A stretch of DNA of 64,000 nt, taken from Talinum fruticosum. Its lineage: Eukaryota > Streptophyta > Magnoliopsida > Caryophyllales > Talinaceae. This document shows, one piece after another, positions 33,705 to 46,837 of this stretch. The stretch is from assembly GCA_021018815.1 (NCBI GenBank), contig JAITYX010000007.1:10540001-10604000 (forward strand), given 5' to 3'. How positions within the stretch are numbered: position 1 is the stretch's first letter; every line of letters starts with the position of its first letter. The position numbers were made by a program, and so were the translations under genes. The notes below the pieces were generated by a model, which ran no database searches, was not told the DNA's origin, and worked only from the letters and a program-made list of their open reading frames with translations.

Positions 33705-36472
33705 GCTCCGGGTCCGGATGGGATGAATCCATATTTTTATCAAAAATACTGGGATATAGTTGGCCAGACAGTGACAAACGCGGCACTTGCAGTTCTAAAC
33801 GGAGGTGACCTCCCTCCCATGTTAAATCATACTCATGTGGTCCTTATTCCGAAGAAACGTAATCCTAAAGAGGTTAGTGACTTCCGTCCTATTAGCTTGT
33901 GTAACGTTTTGTATAAAATTGTTACGAAAGCTATCACTAACCGTCTTAAAGAGTTTCTTCCCCATATTATCTCTATCAACCAAAGTGCGTTTACCGGGCC
34001 GATTGATTACGGATAACATTTTGGTGGCGTTTGAAATTTTTCATTCAATAGGTAAGCAAGGGGATCGAATGGGAGTATGGCATTGAAATTAGACATGGCC
34101 AAAGCATATGACGAGTAGAATGGGTTTTTCTTCGGAAAATTATGGCCCGGCTTGGCTTTGCTAATGAATGGATCGACTTGGTGATGAGATGTGTGGAGAC
34201 AGCCACCTTTTCATTTATTATCAATGGGGAACCAAAGGGTTTTATTACGCCTAGTAGGGGTCTTCGGCAAGGCGATCCAATTTCACTCGTACTTGTTTCT
34301 TTTTTGTGCGAAGGCCTATCTTACTTAATCGAAAATGCCGCCTTCCAAAAACGTATCTCGGGCCATAAAGTTTGTGGTTTGGCGTCATCGGTTTCTCACC
34401 GCTCTTTGCGGATGACTCCATAATCTTCGCGGAGCAAATAAGGAGGAAGCACAAACCGTGAAAGAAATGCTACAATACTATGAGAAGGCCTCGGACAGCA
34501 AGTTAACTTCTCTAAATCAAGTGTGGTTTTTAGTAAGGGGGTGCCAGTGTCAAGAAGTGAAGAAGTGCTAATAATCCTTGATTTCAAAGAAGTTCTTTCG
34601 CACGATAAATACTTGGGCCTTCCGTCTAGAATTGGCAAGTCTAAAACCAAAGCTTTTGCTCCGATCAAGGACCGTGTAGCGGCTAAGCTTAGTGGTTGGA
34701 TGGGCAAAACACTTTCGTGGGCAGGTCGGGATGTGCTAGTGAAGGCGGTGGCTCGGGCTATCCCGACTTATGCGATGAGTGTCTTTAAACTTCCAAGCGA
34801 ACTAACCCAAAATATGCAATCCCTTATGCTTAAGTACTGGTGGGGAGGTACGGAGGATAGGCGGAAACTTCACTAGCTCTCTCGGGGAAAATGTGTAGAA
34901 ATAAGTTACAAGGAGGAATGGGTCCGAGAGACTGGGAAGCTTTCAACTCAGCTTTGCTAGCACGGCAAGTATGGCGGTTGATGCATGCTGAAGACTCTCT
35001 GGCTTTTCGAGTTCGAAGGCATGATACTTCCCGTATTCAGCTATGCTAGAGGCGGATCTTGGGTCTCGACCCGGCTTTACGTGGAAGAGTTTATGGGGTT
35101 CTATGGGAGTGGTTGCAAAGGGGTTGAGATGGATCGTGGGGGATGGCCGAACCTGAATATATCGGTAAACAAATGGATTCCAAGGCAGCCTTCATTCCGA
35201 GTTATCACACCGACGAAGCCGACAGACCTCTCTCCTTCGGTATGTGATCTAATTGATTTTGTTAAGGGTGTGTGGAGGAATGAGTTGATCGATAATATTT
35301 TTCTACCCATTGATGCCGAGTTAATTAAAAATATGCCTCTATGCACTACTTGGCCCAAGGACAAAATTATGTGGCATTACTCCTCGTCGGGTGAATTAAC
35401 GGTTAAATCGGCCTATTACTTCATTATGTCACAAGAGAATGAGCAAGTACCATGTAGCAGTTCAGACCTTCTTCAAGGCTTCGGCGCAACATTTGGGGCT
35501 TAAAGATCCCACCGAGAGTGAAGTTGTTTGTATGGAGAGCATGCCGGGGAGTTCTCGCCTACAAGATCAAGACCGGCCGCAAGAGTGAAGGGGATAGAAG
35601 GGAGGTGTTCTGTTTGTGGTGGGCTGGAAGAAAATGATATTCATGAACTTTTGGAATGTCCATTAGCACAAGCAATCTGGAAGGCTTCCATGTTCGAGTG
35701 GAGGAGCTGGTGGGTCGGTTTGAATCGGCCGCATAATTAATTCACCGGCGAGGGCGGTGGATGTGGAGCAATTAGCGAGACTTCATTATAGTTCTTTGGA
35801 CTTGTTGGAATGCTAGAAATAAATACCTCTATTCTTCTTCCAATATTGCCCCTACTTTTGAGGTTGGTAGAGCTCTAACATATTCTAAAGCTTACCGGAA
35901 GCTAATCAAAGGGCTCTTATTAGCCAAACCGGAATTGAAGATATAAAGTGGAAGGCTCCGGATCGGGGTGTGGTAAAGGTGAATTTCGATGGTGCTAAAA
36001 TTCAAGGGGACAATCATGGCTGGGGTATCATTATTCGTGACTCGTCGGGAAGCGTTAGATTCGCTGCTACAAATCAAGGGAATGGTTTCGGTGGGCCTGA
36101 TTTGGAGGAAGCTCGAGCCCTGTCTATAGGCAATCCAAATAGCATGGGAATGTGGCTTCCGTCGAGTGGTCATTGAAGGGATTCCCTCAACATCATTTCT
36201 AAACTCAAGCTTAAATCATGTCCAAGATCGGAAGTTGGTTTTTTCCTTAGTAGTGTCCTCTCTTTTTCACATTATTTTGATTTTTGCTCTTTCTCCCATA
36301 TTAGAAGGCAAGGAAATCGGGTAGCTCATGCCCTTGCCCATTTCCAACCCTATGATTTCACTGTTCGTTCTTGGAGTACGGAAGCTCCGAATAGCATAGC
36401 TGAACTAGTCTTGTTGGACTCTTGTTTGGATAGCGTTTCGAGTAATACATACCGCTCCTTTTTTTAAAAAAA
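33705..36472 (+). mobile_element. 5'-truncated L1-type LINE with 15-bp target duplication
   Basis: The 15-mer aagtcgaaaacaaag occurs at 33690-33704 and 36473-36487, flanking an insertion that starts in the RT domain and ends in an A run. Encoded pieces in order are APGPDGMNPYFYQKYW and FRPISLCNVLYKIVTKAI (RT), GLRQGDPIS, the catalytic LFADDSIIFAE near 34404-34435, a zf-RVT Cys/His region with CSVCGGLEENDIHELLECPL, and RNase H VKVNFDGAKIQGDNHGWGII (from 35970). At least five frame breaks make it dead. Endonuclease and ORF1 are absent through truncation. Confidence 0.9.
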
Positions 36473-36487
36473 AAGTCGAAAACAAAG

Positions 36488-37356
36488 GGGGACGAATCGG
36501 ATCCAAAATTGGGGCAGAATCGGATCTGAAAATTTGGGGAAAACGAAGAACTTGAACGAAAATAGGGAAAAGGGGGAAGAAGAAGATTGAATTAGGGATA
36601 GAATTGGTAGTCCGTTGTTGCTCTGGTGCCAAATTTAGGATGTTTGATGAATGATGGAAGAAAAGGTTCATAGCCAAAATTGCCCTCCAATTTTTCAAAA
36701 AGTCGGAAATATCACAAAACTTTTTCTATACCTTTTAATGCCTTTCGGAAGACAGACTGACTATGGTTTTGGCACCTGAATGTATGCGAAACAAAACAGA
36801 TGAGCCTAATGTTCATTGCCAGTGAGGAAAGGATAGCTATGGAAAGAAAGAAAAATCCTAAAAGACCACCTCCGACCATTGTCACGAATACCCTTGATAC
36901 CTCCAATACTATAATTCCAATACCTAACAAATTACATTTGGGTGAACGGAATTTGAAGGGGGATGCATGCCAAGAGACCGATAGGCCAATTCTTGCGTAT
37001 AAACTCGAAAAGAGGGAGGCTACTAGAGGAGTCATAGATGAAATTACTGAATTGGGTTATGACAATGTCAACAAAAGAATGGGAGAATGGAAGCAGATCG
37101 ACACAAATATTAAAAAGCTAAAGGATGCGGGACCTACCATGAACTCCTATATGGAAATGAACTTGAAGCGCTAACTTTTGACATGGGGACTGAAAAACGT
37201 CTAGGAGGAAGACTGTTAAGGTGAAAAGAAAAGCGATGAATGAAGCTCGGAGCGACCAGGGGCACCTGGAAATGTAACTTTTCCGACTAGTATAGTTTAC
37301 TCTTCGAAAAATTCTTCAAAGGCGGGACCTGGAAACACCCGAGCCTGCCTAGAACA
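36488..37356 (+). other. Spacer and possible ORF1/leader of the second LINE
   Basis: The first part continues the pre-insertion site of the LINE above. A 124-residue open frame at 36800-37174 (basic, charged, with MERKKNPKRPPPTIV) lies upstream of and in the same direction as the second LINE's ORF2. It could be part of its ORF1 but shows no recognisable domain or zinc knuckle. Confidence 0.3.
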
Positions 37357-40300
37357 ATGAAAATTCTCAGCTGGAACCTGTCGGGGCTTGGCAATCCACC
37401 GACAGGTGAATACCCTCCAGAGGCTGGTGCTGGAGGGAGCGCCCAACATTGTCTTTCTCATGGAGACAATATCGGCCGATCATGACCTCATGAGAATTCG
37501 TAACATGTGTGGATACAACAATGGTATCTCGCCTAGGGAGTAGAGGCAGATCAGGAGGGATAAAACCGTGGTGGAATAATGTGGAGGTCGGTGTGAGGTC
37601 CTATGATAGACACCATTTCTTTGCGGAAGTCATGGAAAACTGAACGCCAATTTGGGCTACTATTGCCATCTACGGATGGCTAGAAGCGGAGAAAAATACA
37701 AAACGTGGAATCTAATGCAAGAACTAAAGAAAAAACATCCCTCCCCTTTTATTTTTTGGGGACTTTAATGAGATATTATTTGAAAGTGAAAAAGATGGCG
37801 GTAGACATCGGAGCGAATGGAAAATGGGCGAGTTTCGAGAAGCGATTGACTATTGTGGCCTCGAAACTTTACGACCCGGGCAACATTTTTACTTGGCAAC
37901 GAGGTACCGAGGAAGGAAGAGTTATTCGGGAGCGACTTGACAGATTTATGGCCGATGAGGAATGGTGTAAATTGTTACCCACTCACAAAGTTCCCCACTT
38001 TCCACGTTATCGATCCGACCACCGTGCTATTATGCTGGAAACGGACAGATGGAGGGGGAAGAGTACTTCGAGAAACCATTCAAGTTTGAGACACTCGGTC
38101 GGCAAATGATAGATGCGAATCCATAGTGGCGGAAGCATGGGTAAATAACCGTAACAAGCAATTGTGGGATAGACTTGCTAGTTGTGGGAAAAGGCTTCTA
38201 CAAGTGGAGTAAAGAAGAATATGGGAATATTAGAAATGAGATCCGTAAAACGGAAAAAGTGCTGAAAGTGGTCCAAAATCTTCAACCGGATGCGAATATG
38301 CTACAACAATGTTCCGAAATCTCATCTAAACTTGATTTGCTTCGGAGAGAGGAAGAGTCTATGGCGTTTCTTTGGGCTAGAGAAAATGAACTACGAGATG
38401 GTGATCGTAACACCGCCTTCTTCCATCATAAGGCAAACTCGAGACGTCACCGAAACCACATTCGGGGATTGGAAGATGAAACAGTCGGTGGCGTAATCAA
38501 ACCGATCAAATCACGATAATTGTCACTAAATACTTTGATGAAATTTCTGAATCAAGTGGCCCTACGAGTCATGGAAGAAACATTACAGGGATTAAACACT
38601 CTATCGAACCATGTATGAATAGGGAGCTGGACGTAACACTAACGAGATGAGGAAATTTGTCAAGCACTTTTTGAGATGCATCCGACTAAAGCCCCGGACC
38701 CGATGGTTTCCACGCCATTTTCTACCAAAATTTCGGAAAATTATTGGGAGAGAGGTGTGTGAATTTATAAGGGGTGTTTGGGAAGGAAGAGTTGAGCTAA
38801 ACAACGTAAACACCACAAATATTGCCACGATACCCAAAATCAAGGAACCGAGACAAATGAGCCAATATCGCCCAATAGCTTTATGCAATGTTCTATACAA
38901 GATAGTCTCGAAAACTATGGCTAATAGATTAAAGGTGCTACTTCCAAAGGTGATTTCGAAGACTCAAAGCGCATTTGTGTCCGGACGACAAATCACGGAT
39001 AATGCGCTAGTTGCGTTCGAGATCTTTCATCATCTCAAACGGAGAACTCAGTGGAAAGAAGGAATCTATGCTATCAAACTCGACATGAGTAAGGCGTATG
39101 ATCGAATTGAGTGGGCTTTTCCGATTGAGGCTATGAAGAAAATGGGCTTTGGAGAGAATTGGTGTGATCCGGTACTGCGATGTTTATCATCTGTCTCATT
39201 TCATTTCTCATCAACGGCGGACAAGAAGGGAGAGTAAAACCTCGGAGAGGATTGAGACAAGGTGATCCCATTTCCCGTACCTTTTCCTTATTTGTGCTCG
39301 AAGCCTTCTCCGGACTACTATCAAGGGCCGTCGAAGAGAGGAAACTATCGAGTGTTGCGATCTGTCGAGGCGCACCAAAAGTTAACCACTTGTTTTTCGC
39401 AAATGACAAGTATTCCTTTTGTCAAAGCTAATCTTCAAGAATGCTCACGAGTAGCTGAAATAATCAACCAATACGAAAGAGCATCGGGTCAACGGGTAAA
39501 TTTTGACAAATCGAGTATCGTTTTCAGCAGAAATGTGTAGCACAGAGCAAGAGAACATATCACTCAAGTCCTGGGGGTGAGAGAAATTGATCGACATGAG
39601 AAATTCTTGGGACTTCCTACCATAATAGGCAAATCAAAAAAGCTATCTTCGCCGGTATAAAAGAACGAATTTGGAAGAAGCTTAAAGGGTGGAAAGAAAA
39701 ACTTTTGTCAAAAACGGGCAAGGAGATACTACTTAAGGCAGTTGTGCAAGCTATTCCGACTTATGTGATGAGTATATTCGAGCTCCTGGACAGAGCTACT
39801 AAACGAGATCCAATCAATTATGGCCGGATTCGGTGGGGGAGTAATTCTACTAGGAGAGGCATGCACTCGGAAGTCTTGGGAGTCTCTCTGTCCGCCTAAG
39901 AATATGAGCGGTATGAGCTTTAGGGACCTCAAGGTGTTCAATGAAGCGCTATTGGCAAAACAATTATGGAGACTTCGGGGTGACGGTGACTCTTTAGTGA
40001 AGAAAAGAGTAATCAAAGCAAAATACTTCCCAAGAACAACGGTTCTTGAAGCCGGAAGAGGTTGGGATCCGAGCTTTTCCCGGAGATCACTTTGGGGGTC
40101 TAAGGCTCTTCTACTAGAGGGAATCAGATGGAGAGTGGGCAACGGCAATGAAATCCGGGTGTGGAAAGATGCGTGGATGCCGGCTTCCTCGGATAATGCG
40201 TCACCTCAGCCCCGACTCGTAGAGAATCGGGATTAAAGGTCGGTGAACCGATTGATCATAAAAAGGCGAATGGAAAACAGTAACTTATCCAGAGCACCTT

Positions 40301-41460
40301 TACCAAGGAAGACGCCGAGACAATAATTAGTATTCCCTCGAGCAAACGGCTACCACCGAATTCCATCTATTAGTGGCCTTGCAAAGATGGGGGTTTACAG
40401 TGAAGTCAGCCTATTGGCTGGGAATGTTAGGACACGTTTCACGATGGATTAACAATGCAAGTGTCCAGGATTTGGCAGTGGTGGAAGAATCTTTGGGGGC
40501 TGAATGTACTACCAAAACCGAAACATTTTCTCGTGGAGAGCTACCATGGAGATCCCGGGCATCAATGCGGAACTCACAAGGAGACACTTAAAGGAAGATG
40601 CGAGATGCCCGGGTGCGAGAGAGAACCGTAAACAATCCTTCACGCTTGCGTAGATTGTGAGGAAATTAAACCTGTATGGAGAGACTTGGGATTTTATTCA
40701 ATTGTAAATGAAGCTCCTAGGAACTCGAGTACAGGAATTTTTCCAATGGATTGGCGACAAGACAGATTCGGAGACTCTCTCCTCGATTGCGACTATAGCA
40801 TGGTCCATGTGGACAGCTCGTAATAGCAAGGTATTCAAGAATGAAAACCCCAATCGGAAGGCAATGGCAATAGGATTCCGGAGGATGACAACCGAGGCGG
40901 TGCAATACAGAGAAAAGGTGGGGACAAGGAGGACAATCAATGAAAGAGGATCATTTTCAAAATGGGTACCTCGATTAAAATCAACGCCGATGCTCATGTC
41001 GACGAGAGGAAGACCAACTGGATTGGGATTTGCGATCCGTGACACAAACGGAAGGTTGATGATGATGGGGACCCGAAGAGTGGAGGCCAACTGGACGAGT
41101 TGAAGCGGCGGAGGCAGCTACGATGATTTTTGGACTGGAAGTGGCAAGTGGAAAAGGGTTATGACAAATTGTGCTTGGAAAGTGATTCGTTAGGTTTAAT
41201 CAATAAGCTCCACTCGGGAAGAAGGGGTATGCCCCTTTGGACCTCTTATTGGAGGATATTCGTGCCTTTAATTCCAAGTGTGTGTCACTATTAGCTAGTC
41301 ATGTCAAAAGAGGGGTAACACGAGTAGCTCATCTATGTGCTAGATTACTTCCCAGTGATGGGAAGGAACAAATTATTATTGATGTATTCCCACAGGGTGT
41401 TCACACCTTAGTGGAACTTGACTTGAAATAAAACAACCCGCTCTTGTTGACTCAAAAAAA
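37357..41460 (+). mobile_element. L1-type LINE ORF2 (endonuclease to RNase H), frameshifted
   Basis: ORF2 starts MKILSWNLSGLGNP, the APE-type endonuclease start of plant LINEs. After a frame change come NIVFLMETISADHD and then, from 38850, the RT with YRPIALCNVLYKIVSKTMAN, FVSGRQITDNALVAFEIFH, IKLDMSKAYDRIEW and RGLRQGDPIS. The catalytic box reads FAND where FADD is normal. The RNase H part (LESDSLGLINKLHSGR near 41180) ends at taa 41429-41431, followed by an A9 tail at about 41453. Many frameshifts occur. It is a different subfamily from 33705-36472, inserted in the same orientation. Confidence 0.85.
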
Positions 41461-41989
41461 AATTAAGTAAATGAGATTAATGTTACGTTGACTACTTGGA
41501 AATTTTAACCGAAAGAGGGGAAAGTTTTAAAAACCAAACCTTCCCTATTTCCGTCATTCTCTTCAAAGTCGAAGAACACATCTTTAGCTCTCACAATCTC
41601 TTTTTCTATCTGCGTATATCTCACAAACCCTAAAATCTTGGTATAATATGCGAGAAGAAGGCGTCCATACAAAGGATCGGTCAAGTTTGTGACAATTGGG
41701 GTCATTGATCGAGTGAAATCATCATCGTTCCGTTGAGGTAAGTTTTAGGATTTTAGAATATTGAAAATTTTGAATTGTGAAATAGATTATTGTGTTTTAA
41801 TTATTAAAATTTGGAAAACAGGCGTTAAAATTGGTTAAAGATTGTAAATTTTAAAAAATTCGATAAGTGTGAAAGTCCGATGAGTATGCAAATGTGCGGA
41901 ACTCCCTGTATAAACCCTAATGCTTTGTTTTGTGGATAATTACTGGTGGAAGGGATATAAATAATTTTTTTCTTTACTTATAGTTATGC

Positions 41990-42480
41990 AGAATGGGTGA
42001 TGATGATGACAAAACCGCAATTTTACATATTAATCATGGGGACAGTTTTAGTATGAGCCCTATTTTTTATATGTTGAGAGTGAATTAAATGTTAATAAGA
42101 TGAATCCTGATTGCATGAGTGTAGGAGAGATAAAATATGAAGTAATTAAGTTACGTTATGCATATAAGATGATTAAAACAATTTGTTTTGGTAGGCTAGA
42201 GGTGACATTTGAAGAAAGTTAGGTTGCTATTGAGAATGACTCTAATATCAGGAAAATTATAGGATTGTATAAGAGGTACCCTCATGTTAACTTATATGTA
42301 GAGCACAATGATACTTTTGAAGATGACTTTAATTAATGTGGAAGATGTTGAGAATGAGGATGTTGATGATTATTTTTGAGAGGATGAGTTTGATGACAAT
42401 GAGGAATCAGATGGTGAGGGTCAAGGTGATAGTGATGAAGAAACTCTTATGAAGAGTTGGCTAAGGTTAGATTAGGAAAA
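41990..42480 (+). pseudogene. MULE transposase N-terminal (PB1-like) relic
   Basis: A broken frame beginning near 41994 reads DDDDKTAILHINHG, then VNKMNPDCMSVGEIKYEVIK, NDSNIRKIIGLYKRYPHVNL and YVEHNDTFEDDF, and ends in an acidic stretch (NEDVDDYF...). This pattern (an N-terminal fold before an acidic linker) is seen in the amino-terminal part of many plant MULE transposases. No catalytic region follows. Stop codons and one frame change make it non-functional. Confidence 0.5.
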
Positions 42481-43230
42481 AAAAAAAAAAAAAAGGAGGA
42501 AAGATGAAATAATAAAAAAATTAAATTATTTTTTCATTAACATGTTCAATTATTAACAAAATTTAAATAAATATAATAGAACAATTAAATTCATAAAAAA
42601 TTATAAGTGGGAGTCATTTATATTATAATAAGCATATTATAGTAAGCCATTTTTAAATATTTATTTTTTAATATTTTTTTATCAAACTATAATTAGTTAA
42701 AGTAATTAAGTTTAGAATTATGAACCTAAATTAAATTATGATAAAATTAAAAATAATATAATAAAAAAATTATACAATTTTTTCATTAACATATTCAATT
42801 ATTAACAAAATTCAAACAAATATAATACAATAATTTGAATTCCTAAAAATTTACAAGTAAGACTCATTTATGTTATAATAAGAAAATTTTGAAAAAGGAT
42901 GACCTATTATCATGATTTTGTTAAGGAACAACAGTGGTCGGTCATTTTTTAAAATTTCAATTTCTCTCTCTCTTCTCTCCAGATATAGTTTGACAAAACC
43001 TTAAATGTGAAAATAATACTCTATTTATTGCAAGTAAAATACTTTCATACATTAATCCCAATTTGGCCATTAAAGCTACTACAATAAAAAGACATACATT
43101 AGCTACCTTCTTTGAGCAACATAAGTCATATTAAACCCCAAAATAATCAAACTTAATTTTAACTTAACCAACCAAGCAATCAGATTTAGGAAGACAATAT
43201 TACTTCCATTACCAACCCCCTTAACCGAGT
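42481..43230. repeat. AT-rich DNA with a 140-bp direct repeat
   Basis: About 42505-42660 resembles 42751-42895. Shared words are ttttttcattaacat, gttcaattattaacaaaatt, aaatataata, and gactcatttat followed by ttataataag. No gene is seen. Confidence 0.6.
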
Positions 43231-43231
43231 A

Positions 43232-43520
43232 TCAATTACAAACACAACCAATGATAACACGACTTCCCACATCGAATATCTCTCTCATATTACAACGCCT
43301 AATTTTAAGTTTCAACATTAGATTCCTTCTCTTCAACTCCTCTTTATCAATTTTTCTTTGATCCTTCAACATTTGCAATTGATCAACCTGTTGAAATAGT
43401 GTTTCATTTTTCACTAGCAAATCAGCCACCATTGACCACACTTCGTCGAAAAAGAAGAAAAATAGTTACACCCACTTAACATTTTAAACTTGTTGCGTCT
43501 TGTAAAACTTCGAACGGGTT
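43232..43520 (-). pseudogene. GRF-type zinc-finger/coiled-coil fragment
   Basis: On the minus strand a 69-residue frame reads VADLLVKNETLFQQVDQLQM and continues with a Lys/Glu-rich, probably coiled-coil stretch. One frame change upstream gives KFKMLSGCNYF, reminiscent of the C-x-YF core of GRF zinc fingers. GRF-plus-coiled-coil proteins are often found near plant MULEs, and a MULE relic lies 750 bp away. The assignment is tentative. Confidence 0.35.
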
Positions 43521-44684
43521 CTTTGTTGTCGAGAGGACTTCGAGAGGATATTGTAGAGCTCTTAAAAGACTTTAGAAAAAGAACACAATACCCAACTTAT
43601 TCACGACGAAGCGTAAAAGAATTCTAAGAGTTTTAGAAACCCTAGAATGACAATGAAGCAGAAAAGGGAAGATGGAGAACATGAGGAGAAAAAGTGACTT
43701 TGGGGGTTTGACTTCGAACCTCTTTTATCCTACCTTTTTTAAAAATTCCTTATTTTTTAAAAAGTTAGTAAAAAATAAATCAAAATTGATAATAATCCGT
43801 TGTTAACAGATCAAATTCTTCATTGATGACATTTTCATCTCATTTTATCAAATTAAAGGGTATTGAAAGGTACAGAAAAAAGTATATGACATTTATGACT
43901 TTTTAAAAAAGTTTAACTGACAATTTTAGTTAATAACTCGAAAAAAAAAAAACCAAAGAAAGGTGAGTACAATTATGTAATATTTTTGTTTTTAAAAAAA
44001 TAAAGATATGATATTTGAGTATAATGGGATTTGATGCATCTTATAAAGTGGGGAAAATTTCGGTCTTCTTACATTATCTTATTGTTTATTTGTTGGTTCA
44101 TTTTTGTCTCTTTTTTTTAATTGTTGAGTCTAACAATGTTCCTAATTGTGTGTTGAAAAGAGGACCACGTATTTGTGTTAGTTTATAATTCTAATTTAAT
44201 ATATACTCCTCTCCCATTTGGCAATAAAAAAAAAAAGAAGAAGAAAAAGCATTAACCTATTAATAAAGAAGTAGATTTATCAGAATTAATTAATTAATAA
44301 ATAAATAAAGTGATTAACCTACAAAGAGGTAGCAAATTCTTGAAGAAATATGCACGAGATTCTCAACTTTATCCGTACAAGTAGCTTAAAATTGATGTCA
44401 TGGTCGCTTTAGCACCACATGATTTTTCAAGATAAAATGCGTTTCTTCCTAAAAGTGGATGCCCATCACCTCCTTTCATAATTCATAAATCATAATAATT
44501 CATATCTAATAAACTCCGATGGGCCGAAGACTGTCCCTAAATAGACTGCCATCACCAATATATATATATATATAATATCCCAAGTGATAAACTATTGAGG
44601 GCGATTAATATCAAATTAATTAGGTTTTAAATTTAATTATCTCAAGTTTGTTTGATTGGAGTTTAGCTAATTCTCAACCTACAA
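43521..44684. other. Intergenic DNA, no gene seen
   Basis: AT-rich with poly(A/T) runs and a short TA run near 44560. No reading frame with a family motif was found. Confidence 0.4.
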
Positions 44685-45296
44685 GTAGGTGTGAATACGG
44701 TTCTGGTTTACTTTGAAATTTGTTAAGAACTGATTAAATGGTTTCAATTTTGGTTAAAAAAAAGGAAGCTGGTTCAATCGGTTCTAGTTTTATTTCAAAA
44801 AAATACTCGGAACTAGAACTTTGAACCGATAGGGTAAAGGAAAGATAGTAATTTATTTATTTTTTCTTATAATTTCTTTGGTTTCATAATTTTTTTCTTT
44901 TCAATTTCTTTTTTTTTTTAAATAAACAAATCTTTATAGTAGTGAATTTTAATCTAATTTCAATCATTTTTCAATCAGGAATTTATACTTGAACATTTTA
45001 TTTTATAAGTTACTAAAACAAAAATAACTATTTTTAAAAATATATTCATGTTTTATATAAAAATATAAGAGAAAGATCGGTAAAGATCAAACATTCCTTT
45101 CTCCTCCAAAAAAACTTTAAAAAACTTAAAAATTTAATTCATTAAGTGCTAAAATTTTCAAATTAAAAGCGCACGGGGTACACTGAAATCGGAATCTCAA
45201 TATGAGGTTTCGATTCCAGCTCCAAAAATTGGGGAGCTGTTTGATCGATTCCAATTAAAAGTGCACGGGTAGACTAAAACCGTTTACCTCTACCTA
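44685..45296. mobile_element. MITE-like TIR element (about 610 bp)
   Basis: The left end taggtgtgaatacggttctg is matched by the inverted right end taggtagaggtaaacggtttt; both then continue with gtttac/gtctac-like sequence. The interior has further paired words (ggttctagtt/ggaactagaa) and (aagcgcacgggg, aagtgcacggg). No coding capacity. Target duplication is unclear (acaag / aaaag). Confidence 0.45.
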
Positions 45297-45984
45297 TAAA
45301 AGTGAGATCTCTCTAATATAGACGCTCAATCACCTTTTCGTATGTAATGCAATTGTATCTCGTGTTTCTAACTCTTTTACACACAACAACCAAAAAAGAG
45401 AAGTCGTGCCTTTATTTTAGTAAAAAGTAAATCATTTGTGTGAAAAATTCGAATACTTGTTGGATTTAGGTTGAAATTCTCAATACGATAATAATAGGTT
45501 TAATTCGTTTATTTTCAAAAGTTAAAATAAAAAATATCAATGTTATTTTTGAAAATGGGAATGGAATTGAAAATTGAAACTAAAGAGGGTGGGGCCATTA
45601 AGGGAAACAAAAATGTGAAAACTGAACACTTGTTACATATTTATGAGAGAGGTTGTATGTTTTTAGAGTTATGAGGTGCGCATAATAGTCTTGTGATGAT
45701 GAATAAGATTCATCGACTGTTTTTTATACTAATAATTTTAATAAATGAGTTAGGTTTAAATTAATATTTTTTAACCTATTTAAGTAAGCACGAATACCCC
45801 TTCCTTTCAAAAAAAAAAAAAAGTAAACACGAATACAAATCGACTAGCACTAGCACCTGTTTGCGAGCTCTAGTGTTGAAGTACATTTTGGGTAACAAAA
45901 ATCTCACAAACATTGGGGACCCCTATATATGTGAATATGACAATGAGATATGGCCCAATTGTATTTGCATTTTACTCTCCCTCC

Positions 45985-46016
<32 letters not shown>

Positions 46017-46837
46017 AGAATTTTCTCTGCTACTCCCATCTCTTTCTTCTTCTCTCCTTATCAGCATTGGAGCCGAGGAGTGGTGGTCGTGGGTGACTTT
46101 GTTTTGCTAAACCATTATTGCCTTGGAGATTCAAATTATCTCAAGCCTATTTTGCTTTAATTAGGTATCTATCTTTACATTACATTACATTACACATATT
46201 AAACTCCATTGTATATATACATCGCATTTTATGTTTCACACCATTGTTTATATATTGCTGCCTATAACTCTCTACTCTCAAGGATTTCTCCATTTCTCGA
46301 GCACAATAAGTGTTAGGTTTTTACAACTGAAATACAGTGGATTGAAACAAAATGTTTCGTTTAACTATCAACTTTTTTGTTTAATTATGCAACATTAAGT
46401 AATTCGCACTTTTCTTTTTTAAAACCCATGGTTGAGTTTTCGCTTACATTGATAGGATTTTGTTTACTTTAGTCTAAACTAATCAAAAGAGAATTAAAAT
46501 TTGCAAATCTTTCACATAACAAATCAAATGTACAACGATTATTTACACAAACAAAAACATCAAAACCTTTTCATTAGTAAAACCCGCATTTTCTTTTTTA
46601 GCCCCAACTGAAACCTTACAAACAAGTATGTAATCACGCTTATTTCCAACAATTATAAATATAAACATCAAGAAACCCATCAGTTGAACATTCATGTCGA
46701 CTCTTAGTTTCACATTTTACATAAGATTTGAAATTTGTTTCTCTCTCAATACTTGAGCTACAATGAGCAACTAATATATGATGGGTGGATGTGGATGTAG
46801 GAAGAAGGTAGAAGAGTACTTGGGAAAGAGAGAGAAG
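45297..46837 (+). promoter_or_regulatory. Upstream region of synthase copy 2
   Basis: No gene is seen. It contains a possible TATA element (cctatatatg at 45921-45930), a CT microsatellite (about 45977-46015) and a short ttaca pentanucleotide run at about 46176-46195. The CT tract and downstream sequence could be a transcribed leader ending in an intron, but no splice pair is decisive. It does not resemble the promoter shared by copy 1 and the orphan copy. Confidence 0.35.

Noticed and set aside
32869..41470. attaagtaaa at both 32869 and after the second LINE's tail, as a target duplication of one large element
   Set aside because: The shared word is short and AT-rich, and the interval contains another LINE with its own exact borders. 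Chance is more likely.
46778..46837. Upstream in-frame ATG of synthase copy 2 as the true start (20 extra residues)
   Set aside because: The family normally starts at MKVAVV, copy 1 starts at the equivalent codon, and the extra stretch has no signal or conserved pattern. It cannot be excluded.
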